From Pseudobacillus wudalianchiensis (lineage in GTDB: Bacteria; Bacillota; Bacilli; Bacillales; Domibacillaceae): DNA of 64,000 nucleotides. Both the position numbers and the translations under genes were made by a program. This document shows, in pieces, positions 7,333 through 15,154 of this stretch. The stretch covers positions 1 through 64,000 of the forward strand of contig NZ_MAYT01000012.1 in NCBI RefSeq assembly GCF_001685015.1, read 5' to 3'. The notes beneath the pieces were generated by a model, which was not told where the DNA came from, did not search any database, and saw only the letters and a program-made list of their open reading frames with translations. Positions within the stretch are counted from its first letter, which is position 1, and each line of letters opens with the position of its first letter.

Positions 7333-7872
7333 ATGGCAATTGAAAATCGGAAAGTAACAGTCACTGTTAATGGGCAAGAGAGAAGCGCGGAAGTAGAACC
7401 GCGTAAATTACTAGTTCACTATCTTCGCGACGACCTCGGCTTAACAGGAACTCATATTGGGTGTGATACGAGTCAATGCGGGGCCTGTACGATTACGGTA
7501 AATGGTGATGCTGTGAAATCTTGCACGATGCTGGCTGTACAGGCAGACGGGGCGGAAATTATGACAGTGGAGGGCTTAGGCACAAGGAATGAACTGCATC
7601 CAATGCAGCAAAGCTTCTGGGAAGAACACGGCCTCCAGTGTGGTTATTGTACGCCAGGGGTCATGATGGCGATGATCGGGCTCCTCAAAGAAAATCCAAA
7701 TCCAAGCGAAGAGGAAATCCGTGAAGGCATGGAAGGCGTAATCTGTCGCTGTACAGGCTACCAATTCATTGTAAGTGCTGTCCAAAAGGCAGCAAAAATA
7801 ATGGCAGAAGCAAACGAGAAGAACGATCAAAAAGTCGCTGCCAGTCAATTAGTAGGGGAGGGAAACCTATAA
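7333..7872 (+). CDS. Molybdenum hydroxylase small subunit, two [2Fe-2S] clusters (CoxS-like)
   Basis: The 179-residue iron-sulfur subunit transfers electrons from the Mo site to FAD. The plant-ferredoxin-type cluster ligands are in GCDTSQCGACTITVNG, followed by a further Cys; the second cluster is bound by LQCGYCTPGVMM and ICRCTGYQ. Length is normal, with a slightly long C-terminal tail. The ribosome site is GGGGGTG. Its stop overlaps the start of the large subunit, a common pattern in this enzyme family. Together with the next two genes it forms a standard three-subunit xanthine-oxidase-family enzyme. Confidence 0.95.
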   Translation: MAIENRKVTVTVNGQERSAEVEPRKLLVHYLRDDLGLTGTHIGCDTSQCGACTITVNGDAVKSCTMLAVQADGAEIMTVEGLGTRNELHPMQQSFWEEHGLQCGYCTPGVMMAMIGLLKENPNPSEEEIREGMEGVICRCTGYQFIVSAVQKAAKIMAEANEKNDQKVAASQLVGEGNL

Positions 7873-10217
7873 TGGCTAATGCAGTTGGCGCTCCGTTAAA
7901 GCGTAAAGAAGATCCTCGGTTATTAACAGGAAATGGCTGCTTTGCTGATGATATTCAATTGCCGGGCATGCTGCATGCGGTAATTTTAAGAAGCCCGCAT
8001 GCGCACGCCAAAATTAAAAAAATTAACGTCGAAGAGGCATTAAAGTCCCCCCATGTTATAGCAGTTTACACAGGAAAGGACCTTGAAGGAAAGATAGGCC
8101 CTGTTCCTTCTTCCTGGCTCGTGCCAGACTGTAACTTAAAAGAGGCCCCGCAGTACCCGCTTGCCATTGACCGTGTACGCTATGTTGGAGACGGGGTGGC
8201 TTTAATTATTGCTGATGATCGCTATGCTGCTCGGGATGCACTTGACTTAATCGATGTAGAGTACGAAGTCTTGCCGGCCGCGGTTCGCCAAAAAGAAGCC
8301 ATGCAAAAAGGAGCACCGCTCGTGCATGATGATATTGAAAATAATATCGCTCTGCACTGGAAGGCTGGAGAAGTAGCAGAAGAAATAATGGAGAATGCTG
8401 AAGTAGTAGTGCAGGAGAGCTTCTACGTTCAACGGGTGTTTCCAAGTCCAATTGAGACACGGGCAGCGATCGGACAGTACAATCCGGGAAGTGAAGAACT
8501 GACTTTATGGTGTACCTCTCAAAATCCTCATATTCATCGGATGGTTCTGGCGGGGGTTCTTGGGATTTCTGAAGCAAAGCTCAGAGTCATTGCCCCTGAT
8601 ATGGGCGGAGGCTTCGGTGGCAAGATCGGTGTCTATCCCGATGAAGCGTTGATTGGATATGCTGCCCGTGACTTAGGCAGACCTGTTAAATGGATTGAGC
8701 AGCGAAGCGAGCATTTTACCTCTTCTAACGCTGGACGCGATGAAGTCATCGACGTGGAGCTGGCCGGAAACCGCGATGGTACACTAACAGCTATTCGTGT
8801 TAAAAATACAGCCAATCTGGGTGCTTATTTATCTACCATGGGACCTGGAGTTTCAACGATTGACTTTGGCTTGATGATTACCGGTGCTTATGATATCCCT
8901 CACGCCTCTTGTGAAACGTTCGGCGTTTATACGAATACAACACCGACTGATGCATACAGAGGAGCTGGGAAGCCGGAAGCTACTTATCAAATTGAGCGGA
9001 TTATTGACTTGTATGCACGAGAAATTGGCATGGATCCACTCGAGCTTCGCAAAAAAAATCTTGTTCGTAAAGAAGCCTTCCCTTATACGAATGCCCAAGG
9101 GCTTGTGTATGACAGTGGTGATTATGAAAAGCCGCTTCAAAAAGCACTTGAAATCGTAAATTACGAGCAGCTGCGCCAGGAGCAAGAAAAACTCCGCAAA
9201 CAAGGAAAACTAATCGGCATTGGTCTGTCTACTTACGTGGAGTTATGTGGATTCGGCCCTTCCAAAGTAGCCGGTGCTATTGGTTTCCAAGGCGGTGTGT
9301 GGGAAAACTCCACAGTGCGTGTTCATCCTTCGGGTAAAGTAACCGTTTATTCAGGTACTTCTCCACACGGTCAGGGGCACGCAACAACATTTGGCCAAAT
9401 CGTCGCAGATAAGCTGGGAGTGCCGATGGAAGATATTGAGTTAGTGTTCAGCGATACAAAAGCTATTTCAATGAGCTGGGGCACATACGGTTCTCGTTCC
9501 ACAGCCGTAGGAGGAGCAGCAGTAGCTATTGCTGCCGACCGTGTTGTTGAAAAAGCAAAGAAAATTGCGGCTCATGAATTAGAAGCTGCTGTAGAGGATA
9601 TCACATTTGAGAATGGCGTTTTCCAAGTAAAAGGAGTACCTGGTCAGCAGCGCACCTTCCAGGAAATCGCGAAGTCAGCAAATATGGCGTGGAATTTGCC
9701 GGAAGGAATGGAGCCTTCTTTAGAAGCCCAGTCCTTCTTTGACCCAGAGAACTTCGTTTATCCGTTTGGTACACATATCGCCATTGTAGAGGTGGATAAA
9801 GAGACGGGCGAGATTGAATGGAAACGCTACGTTTGTGTTGATGACGTCGGACGTGTCATTAACCCGCTCACAGCGGAAGGGCAAGTGCATGGCGGCGTTG
9901 CACAGGGAGTCGGTCAAGCTCTTTGGGAAGGTGCCATTTACAGCAAAGAAGGGCAGCTGTTATCGGGTACATTGATGGATTATGCGCTGCCGAAAGCACG
10001 CTTTTTCCCTCATATTGAATCGTCCTTTACGGAAACACTGTCGCCGGTCAATCCGCTCGGTGCGAAAGGGGTAGGAGAGACAGGTACTACCGCATCGATT
10101 CCAGCAGTGATGAATGCAGTGATGGACGCATTAAAGCCATACGGCGTTAAAGACATTGAAATGCCGCTTACTCCTGAAAAAGTGTGGCGGGCTATTCAAA
10201 ACGGGGAGGGGAACTGA
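7872..10217 (+). CDS. Molybdenum hydroxylase large subunit, molybdopterin-binding (CoxL-like)
   Basis: The 781-residue catalytic subunit binds the Mo cofactor. It begins VGAPLKRKEDPRLLTGNGCFADD and carries PDMGGGFGGKIGVYPDEAL, TSPHGQGHATTFGQI and the GVGETGTTASIPAV segment with the catalytic Glu (about residue 736). The active-site loop reads AYRGAGK (361-367). True aerobic CO dehydrogenase has AYxCSFR with a copper-binding Cys, so this enzyme should not oxidise CO by the form I mechanism; it resembles form II/heterocycle hydroxylases, which put oxygen from water on a carbon next to a ring nitrogen. The operon with lactam-type enzymes suggests that the product is a cyclic amide. Substrate unknown. 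Confidence 0.93.
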   Translation: MANAVGAPLKRKEDPRLLTGNGCFADDIQLPGMLHAVILRSPHAHAKIKKINVEEALKSPHVIAVYTGKDLEGKIGPVPSSWLVPDCNLKEAPQYPLAIDRVRYVGDGVALIIADDRYAARDALDLIDVEYEVLPAAVRQKEAMQKGAPLVHDDIENNIALHWKAGEVAEEIMENAEVVVQESFYVQRVFPSPIETRAAIGQYNPGSEELTLWCTSQNPHIHRMVLAGVLGISEAKLRVIAPDMGGGFGGKIGVYPDEALIGYAARDLGRPVKWIEQRSEHFTSSNAGRDEVIDVELAGNRDGTLTAIRVKNTANLGAYLSTMGPGVSTIDFGLMITGAYDIPHASCETFGVYTNTTPTDAYRGAGKPEATYQIERIIDLYAREIGMDPLELRKKNLVRKEAFPYTNAQGLVYDSGDYEKPLQKALEIVNYEQLRQEQEKLRKQGKLIGIGLSTYVELCGFGPSKVAGAIGFQGGVWENSTVRVHPSGKVTVYSGTSPHGQGHATTFGQIVADKLGVPMEDIELVFSDTKAISMSWGTYGSRSTAVGGAAVAIAADRVVEKAKKIAAHELEAAVEDITFENGVFQVKGVPGQQRTFQEIAKSANMAWNLPEGMEPSLEAQSFFDPENFVYPFGTHIAIVEVDKETGEIEWKRYVCVDDVGRVINPLTAEGQVHGGVAQGVGQALWEGAIYSKEGQLLSGTLMDYALPKARFFPHIESSFTETLSPVNPLGAKGVGETGTTASIPAVMNAVMDALKPYGVKDIEMPLTPEKVWRAIQNGEGN

Positions 10218-11075
10218 TTGATACCTGTTAAATTTGATTACACTCACGCTGAAACAGTCGATGAGGCTATTAAGCTGCTACAGGAAAGCGGCGGAGAAGG
10301 CAAGCTGATTGCCGGAGGGCACAGTCTGCTGCCGCTTATGAAATTCAGACTGACGGAACCAGGTGTTTTAATTGATATTAGCCGGATCGATCAGTTGAAA
10401 GAGGTCAAAAAAGAAGGGGACCGTATGATTGTTGGTGCTTTAATGACCCATAATGAAGCATCCAAGCACCCGCTTATTAAAGAGCATGTTCCGCTTCTTG
10501 CTGATACCGTACGCCAGATTGGGGATTTACAAGTCCGTAATCGCGGGACGATTGGCGGAAATATTGCTCATGCTGATCCAGCAGCTGACCTGCCCGCAGC
10601 AGCTGTCGTATTGGAGGCGGAAGTTATTGTCCAAGGAGAAGATGGAGAGGAAACGATGGGCATTGACAGCTTTATTATCGGTCCGTTAATTACGATGCTT
10701 CCTGAAAATAGCATTGTGACAGGCATTTCATTTGCTATTCCGCCTGCTCATACAAAATCCGTCTATCTAAAATATTTCCATCCTGCTTCTGGTTACCCGG
10801 TAATAGGGGTAGCGGCTGTTGCCGGAGTGGGAGCAGATGGAAACATTGATTATATTCGCGTAGGCATTACCGGTGTCGGTGACATAGCTTTCCGGGCCGA
10901 ATCCGTTGAACAAACCTTACTTGGACAAAAGCCTTCAAAAGCATTGATTCAACAAGCAGCAAAGCTGGCTGCTGAGGAAGGGGAAATGGGAAGTGATTTA
11001 TTTGCTTCTGCCGAGTACCGGGAAAACCTATGCAGGGTTTATACAGAGAGAGCATTGAGCTCTATCCTTTTATAA
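10218..11075 (+). CDS. Molybdenum hydroxylase FAD subunit (CoxM-like)
   Basis: The 285-residue flavoprotein completes the Mo hydroxylase. FAD-binding motifs are LIAGGHSLLPLMKFRL and TIGGNIAHADPAADLPAA, and the CO-dehydrogenase FAD-type C-terminal domain follows. It accepts electrons from the iron-sulfur subunit and passes them to an unknown acceptor. The TTG start at 10218 directly follows the large-subunit stop and is preceded by GGGGAGGGG. A small stem-loop follows the gene (11094-11122), possibly reducing downstream expression of maturation genes. Confidence 0.93.
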   Translation: MIPVKFDYTHAETVDEAIKLLQESGGEGKLIAGGHSLLPLMKFRLTEPGVLIDISRIDQLKEVKKEGDRMIVGALMTHNEASKHPLIKEHVPLLADTVRQIGDLQVRNRGTIGGNIAHADPAADLPAAAVVLEAEVIVQGEDGEETMGIDSFIIGPLITMLPENSIVTGISFAIPPAHTKSVYLKYFHPASGYPVIGVAAVAGVGADGNIDYIRVGITGVGDIAFRAESVEQTLLGQKPSKALIQQAAKLAAEEGEMGSDLFASAEYRENLCRVYTERALSSILL

Positions 11076-11093
11076 AGCAATAATTGAAAAAGC

Positions 11094-11122
11094 GGGGACC
11101 GTTTCTTTATTGAACAGTCCCC
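11094..11122 (+). terminator. Stem-loop between structural and maturation genes
   Basis: GGGGACCGTT pairs with AACAGTCCCC with one mismatch. The following bases are T-rich but interrupted, so it may be a partial terminator or mRNA-processing hairpin rather than a full stop. Confidence 0.45.
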
Positions 11123-11166
11123 TCTATATTTCTTTCTATTTTTGAAATAGATGTGAAACAGGGGTG

Positions 11167-12045
11167 ATGACCATCCATAACAGTAGGCAATCAATAGAAG
11201 CGATCTTTCTTCAAAATGGCTATATAACTGATCAGGCGGCAGCTGCTGCACTGCACCTTGTACAAGCACTGCAAAAGCCGCTGTTAATTGAGGGGCCGGC
11301 TGGAGTTGGAAAAACGGAAATGGCTAAAGTGCTGGCCCAATCTCTGAATACCCGGTTAATCCGGCTTCAATGCTACGAAGGATTAGATGCCGCTAACGCT
11401 TTGTATGAATGGAATTATGCAAAGCAGCTCCTTCATATCCGCATGATGGAGAATAGCGGAGCAGCAGTTCGTGAAAAAGAAGCCGCCATTTTCAGCGAAG
11501 ACTTTTTGCTGGCCCGTCCTTTATTGCAGGCTTTAACAGAAGAAGAAGCTTCGCCTGTATTGTTAATTGATGAAGTGGATCGAGCAGATGAGGAGTTTGA
11601 AGCTTTTTTGCTCGAAGCACTGGCGGAATTTCAAATTACCATTCCAGAGCTCGGCACGATTAAAGCGAAGCACCGTCCATTCGTGATCTTAACGTCTAAC
11701 CGGACCCGCGAGCTTAGTGACGCTTTGAGAAGAAGATGCTTGTACCAGTGGATAGACTATCCGGATTATGAAAAGGAATCAGCTATTCTTCAAGCCCGTC
11801 TCCCTCATATCAATAAGCAGCTCGCTGATCAAATTGCCGGTATGATGGAAAGAATCAGGAAAATGTCGCTGCAGAAGGTGCCAGGGGTGGCAGAAAGCCT
11901 TGACTGGGCAGAAGCTCTTATGCTGTTGCATCGGGAGGAACTGGATAAGAAAACAGTGTATGAAACACTTGGCTGCTTTATTAAGGATCGAGATGATTGG
12001 GACACTGTGAACCAGGCAATCGAACAAGGAGTTCTTTCACATTGA
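11167..12045 (+). CDS. MoxR-family AAA+ ATPase (CoxD-like) for Mo-hydroxylase maturation
   Basis: The 292-residue ATPase carries Walker A GPAGVGKTEMAK, Walker B LLIDEVDRADEEFEAFLLEAL and a sensor-type VILTSNRTRELSDALRRRC. MoxR/CoxD proteins work with VWA partners; CoxD helps to mature the metal site of Mo hydroxylases. The VWA partner is the next gene, overlapping it. The start is taken as ATG 11167 (GTG 11164 is also in frame) after an AGGGG site. Cytoplasmic, no membrane segment. Confidence 0.9.
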   Translation: MTIHNSRQSIEAIFLQNGYITDQAAAAALHLVQALQKPLLIEGPAGVGKTEMAKVLAQSLNTRLIRLQCYEGLDAANALYEWNYAKQLLHIRMMENSGAAVREKEAAIFSEDFLLARPLLQALTEEEASPVLLIDEVDRADEEFEAFLLEALAEFQITIPELGTIKAKHRPFVILTSNRTRELSDALRRRCLYQWIDYPDYEKESAILQARLPHINKQLADQIAGMMERIRKMSLQKVPGVAESLDWAEALMLLHREELDKKTVYETLGCFIKDRDDWDTVNQAIEQGVLSH

Positions 12046-13277
12046 TGATGGGCGGTTCTTCAGTGAATAATTTGTCTGGGCATATCCTGTCATTTTGCCG
12101 TTATTTAAGAAGGAAAGGTTTTTTAGTTGGATTAAAAGAAGCAGAAGATGGAATACGGGCGCTTCATTTTATTAATATCACTGACCGCGAGCAATTCCGG
12201 CTTGCTTTAAAGACGGTTCTCTGTTCAAGCAAGGAAGAACAGGCCACTTTCGATCAAGCGTTCAAGTTGTTTTTCACAGCAAGCAGCCGTGACCAGGAGA
12301 AGATTCCCTTTCTTTCTTCCATGCAGCAAACGGGGCGTGAGGAGCAGAAGGATGCAGCAGAAGAAGGAGAAGAGCAGGAAGAAGCGTTACGAAAAAATGG
12401 CGCGAGCGAAGCAACAGAGGACTCTCCTGGCCATTCTGTAGCAGCCGAGAGCAAAGAAGAGCAGGAAATGGGAGCTGCGGATAAAGGACTTTCCAAGGCA
12501 TTAAGATGGCTGGCTGCCAACACAGCGAATCAGCGGGCAGTAGAATGGCAAGTCGTTATCTCGCCAACAGAGATGGGGAAGATGAGGAAGGCGGCCCGAA
12601 AATTTGCCCGATGCATACAGTTGAAGCAGTCGAGACGCCTTACAGCCAAAAGAAAAGGACGAAGATTTGACGGCAGGCGCACGTTGCGTGCCAGTCTGCA
12701 AACAGGGGGTTTTCCTGTAGATCCTGTTTGGAAAGGACCTAAAAAACTAAACGCTAAGTTTATCTTGCTCTGTGACGGCAGCCGATCTATGTCAGCGTAT
12801 GCTGATCCATTTTTACAGTTTGCCTATGCACTTACAGAGTATACTCGCCATGTGGAGGTGTTTCTTTTCTCAACGAAACTGAAAAGGATCACGCCGCAAT
12901 TACAAAATGGAAGCAATGGACAGCTGCCTGTATTGACTGTTTTTCAAGATGAATGGGGAGGAGGAACGCGCATTGGGGAATCACTTTGTTCATTCGTTCA
13001 GCAATATGGCCCTCAAATGCTGCGAAAAGAAACGATCGTGATGATCGCAAGCGACGGACTCGACACCGGCAGTATCGTTAGTTTGCCAAGAGCAATGAGA
13101 GAAATGAAGCAGCGAACATCTGCTGTTATTTGGCTGAATCCGCTTCTCAATCTTAACGGCTATCAGCCTGAAGCAAGGGGAATGAAGATGGCCCTTCCCT
13201 ATATTGATGTATTTTCAGAAGCTCAAAGTGCGGCGTCTTTTGAAAGATTGGCAAGAATGATGACCATTCGGAGGTGA
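12045..13277 (+). CDS. VWA-domain protein, CoxE-like
   Basis: About 410 residues. The N-terminal half is helical; a Glu-rich low-complexity linker (about residues 90-145) follows, then the VWA domain with the metal-ion-dependent adhesion motif DGSRSMS and a second conserved stretch, MIASDGLDTGS. CoxE works with CoxD in assembly of the Mo active site. The ORF is open upstream, but ATG 12045 overlapping the coxD stop (TGATG) with AAGGAG upstream is the plausible start. The gene ends just before the xdhC ribosome site. Confidence 0.85.
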   Translation: MMGGSSVNNLSGHILSFCRYLRRKGFLVGLKEAEDGIRALHFINITDREQFRLALKTVLCSSKEEQATFDQAFKLFFTASSRDQEKIPFLSSMQQTGREEQKDAAEEGEEQEEALRKNGASEATEDSPGHSVAAESKEEQEMGAADKGLSKALRWLAANTANQRAVEWQVVISPTEMGKMRKAARKFARCIQLKQSRRLTAKRKGRRFDGRRTLRASLQTGGFPVDPVWKGPKKLNAKFILLCDGSRSMSAYADPFLQFAYALTEYTRHVEVFLFSTKLKRITPQLQNGSNGQLPVLTVFQDEWGGGTRIGESLCSFVQQYGPQMLRKETIVMIASDGLDTGSIVSLPRAMREMKQRTSAVIWLNPLLNLNGYQPEARGMKMALPYIDVFSEAQSAASFERLARMMTIRR

Positions 13278-13282
13278 AGAGA

Positions 13283-13663
13283 ATGTCAGAAACAGCTATT
13301 GTCATGCAAGCAATAGAGGAAACTCGAAAAGCAGGCCGAAAAGCCGCACTCGCCACAGTAGTCCGTGTCTTTGGCTCGGCCTATCGCCGTGAAGGAGCGA
13401 AGATGCTGATTGACGAGAATGAAACCATAACAGGGATGATCTCTGGTGGATGCCTGGAGGCGGATGTTGCAGAAACAGCCAAACAGGTAATAGCATCTGG
13501 GGCACCGATATTAAAAACATACGCCATGGACGAAGATGTTGTATGGGGGCTTGGGCTTGGCTGTCCAGGCACAGTGGAAATTTATATTGAACCGGTGCCT
13601 GATGGCCACCAATCAATGGAGGAGAAAGCGGGGGATAGTAGTGTATCAGAAACTTGCTTTTGA
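13283..13663 (+). CDS. xdhC: XdhC/CoxI N-terminal domain protein (probably first half of a split xdhC)
   Basis: 127 residues with the XdhC_CoxI domain: ALATVVRVFGSAYRREGAKM, GMISGGCLEADV and WGLGLGCPGTVEIYIEPV. XdhC proteins bind the Mo cofactor, allow its sulfuration and insert it into xanthine-oxidase-family enzymes. The start is ATG 13283 after GGAGGTGA. The reading ends shortly after a GGGGG run; the second half of a normal XdhC continues in the +1 frame from the same spot. It is therefore either one of two separate genes or the front half of a frameshifted gene. Confidence 0.85.
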   Translation: MSETAIVMQAIEETRKAGRKAALATVVRVFGSAYRREGAKMLIDENETITGMISGGCLEADVAETAKQVIASGAPILKTYAMDEDVVWGLGLGCPGTVEIYIEPVPDGHQSMEEKAGDSSVSETCF

Positions 13664-14441
13664 TGCTTGGCTTTCCTGTATAAAAGAAGAGAAAGAAGGC
13701 TTGCTTGCGACCGTCCTGCAGCAAGGAGGAGAGGCAGAAGAAAGACGCCTGTTCATTCCAAAAGAGGGGCAGCCTATAGGAACGCTCGGCGACACGGGCC
13801 TCGATTTACAAATAAAAGATCTAGCGAATCAGAAGTTACATGAATCTAACCCAAAGTCAGAGACGCTTACTTTGAAGAAAGCGGATAAAGAAGAGGAAAG
13901 TGTGTTTATTGACGTGTACATTCCTCCTTTGACTTTAATGATATTTGGGGCAGGTCATGATGCGATTCCTGTTGCAAAGTATGGCGTATCATTAGGTTTC
14001 AAAACGGTTGTTGTGGATCAGCGTTCTTTTTATAACAGCGAAGAACGTTTTCCTGGTACAGAGAGAATTGTTACCGAAACAGCTAAATTCTCTGAGGAAG
14101 TTTTGATCGATAGCCGCACATATGTCATCGTAATGAATCACCACCTTGAGAGGGATCAGGAAACACTCAAATTCGTCCTGCCATCTAAGGCTCCTTATAT
14201 AGGGGTACTTGGACCGCGTTCTCGCCGAATTAGAATGCTAGAAGCGATTGAAAAGGAAGGAGTGAGATTTGAGGAGGAACAGCTGGAGAGGATGTATAGC
14301 CCGGTCGGCCTCGATATCGGCGCCGTGACATCTGAAGAGATCGCCATTAGTATTTTAGCCGAAATTATTGCAGTAAAGAACGGGCACAAAGGCGGCTTCC
14401 TGCAAAACTCAGCTCGTATTCACCAGTTGGCTAAGTCATAA
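13641..14441 (+). CDS. xdhC: XdhC C-terminal part with Rossmann domain
   Basis: About 267 residues. The N-terminal part, VYQKLAFDAWLSCIKEEKEG and LLATVLQQ, corresponds to the middle of full-length XdhC; it is followed by the Rossmann domain TLMIFGAGHDAIPVAKYG, VGVL-type strand YIGVLGPRSRR and PVGLDIGAVTSEEIAISI. A GTG at 13641 with GGGGG upstream can start it. Read together with the preceding ORF it gives one ordinary XdhC of about 386 residues, so a frameshift in GGGGG (about 13631-13635) is likely; deletion of one G would fuse the frames. Function would be insertion of sulfurated Mo cofactor. Confidence 0.85.
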   Translation: MYQKLAFDAWLSCIKEEKEGLLATVLQQGGEAEERRLFIPKEGQPIGTLGDTGLDLQIKDLANQKLHESNPKSETLTLKKADKEEESVFIDVYIPPLTLMIFGAGHDAIPVAKYGVSLGFKTVVVDQRSFYNSEERFPGTERIVTETAKFSEEVLIDSRTYVIVMNHHLERDQETLKFVLPSKAPYIGVLGPRSRRIRMLEAIEKEGVRFEEEQLERMYSPVGLDIGAVTSEEIAISILAEIIAVKNGHKGGFLQNSARIHQLAKS

Positions 14442-14467
14442 ATTTAGACTAAAAAGGAAGGGAAAAT

Positions 14468-15085
14468 ATGAACACACATGTGCACGCCATTATTCTTGCT
14501 GCTGGCACATCCTCAAGAATGGGCAGGCCGAAACAACTGCTCCCATTAGGTGAACACTTGCTGCTTGGTCATGTCATCAACCGCGTTCTGACAGGTGAAT
14601 TCACGAAAGTGACGGCTGTCATTGGGCATGAAGCGGCTTTGATCCAAGAACTCCTTCCTGTTAAGGATAGCCGATTTCAATGGGTGCTTAATGAAGATTA
14701 TCATTCAGGACAAAGCTCTTCACTGAAACGGGGGATAGAAAGTTTAGGACTTCAACAGGCAAATGTGATGGTTTTTCTTGGGGACCTTCCATTTATAGAA
14801 GAACAGACGATTCATACTATCTATCAAAGCGGTGTAAGAATGCTTAAAGAGTATAAAGCACCTTTTATGATTCGCCCGGTATACAAGAATATACCTGGGC
14901 ATCCTGTTTTTTTTGGACACATTCATCAGGAGACGTTTTCTGGACTGGACGGTGATCAGGGAGGAAGGGCGATAGTGGAACAGTTCGCTTATAAAAGGCG
15001 CCTGCTAGTGGAGGATGAGGGAATTCTGCTTGATATTGATACCCCAATTGCCTATGAAAAAGCAAAAGAACGATTTGAAAACTGA
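14468..15085 (+). CDS. mocA: MocA-like molybdenum cofactor nucleotidyltransferase
   Basis: 205 residues of the MobA/GlmU-like nucleotidyltransferase fold. The nucleotide loop is HAIILAAGTSSRMGRPKQLLPLGEH, followed by FLGDLPFIEEQTI and GHPVFFG. MocA/PucB proteins attach CMP to molybdopterin for xanthine-oxidase-family enzymes. It completes the maturation set behind xdhC, as PucB does in the B. subtilis purine cluster. It has an AAGGAAGGG ribosome site. A weak -10-like TATAAT after its stop may serve the next gene. Confidence 0.9.
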   Translation: MNTHVHAIILAAGTSSRMGRPKQLLPLGEHLLLGHVINRVLTGEFTKVTAVIGHEAALIQELLPVKDSRFQWVLNEDYHSGQSSSLKRGIESLGLQQANVMVFLGDLPFIEEQTIHTIYQSGVRMLKEYKAPFMIRPVYKNIPGHPVFFGHIHQETFSGLDGDQGGRAIVEQFAYKRRLLVEDEGILLDIDTPIAYEKAKERFEN

Positions 15086-15107
15086 ATGTTTAGAATAAAA
15101 AGTGTAT

Positions 15108-15113
15108 TATAAT
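15108..15113 (+). promoter_or_regulatory. Possible -10 element of a sigma-A promoter for the activator gene
   Basis: A perfect TATAAT lies 42 bases before the TTG start at 15155. No good -35 is visible at 16-18 bases. It may give a basal supply of the activator, independent of the long operon upstream. Confidence 0.4.
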
Positions 15114-15154
15114 GGTAGAAAAGGTGCTTTTTTTGTAGTGACAGGAGGGGTACG

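Noticed and set aside
7333-13277. Aerobic CO dehydrogenase cluster
   Set aside because: The active-site loop AYRGAGK lacks the CO-dehydrogenase Cys, and the operon partners do not fit CO oxidation.
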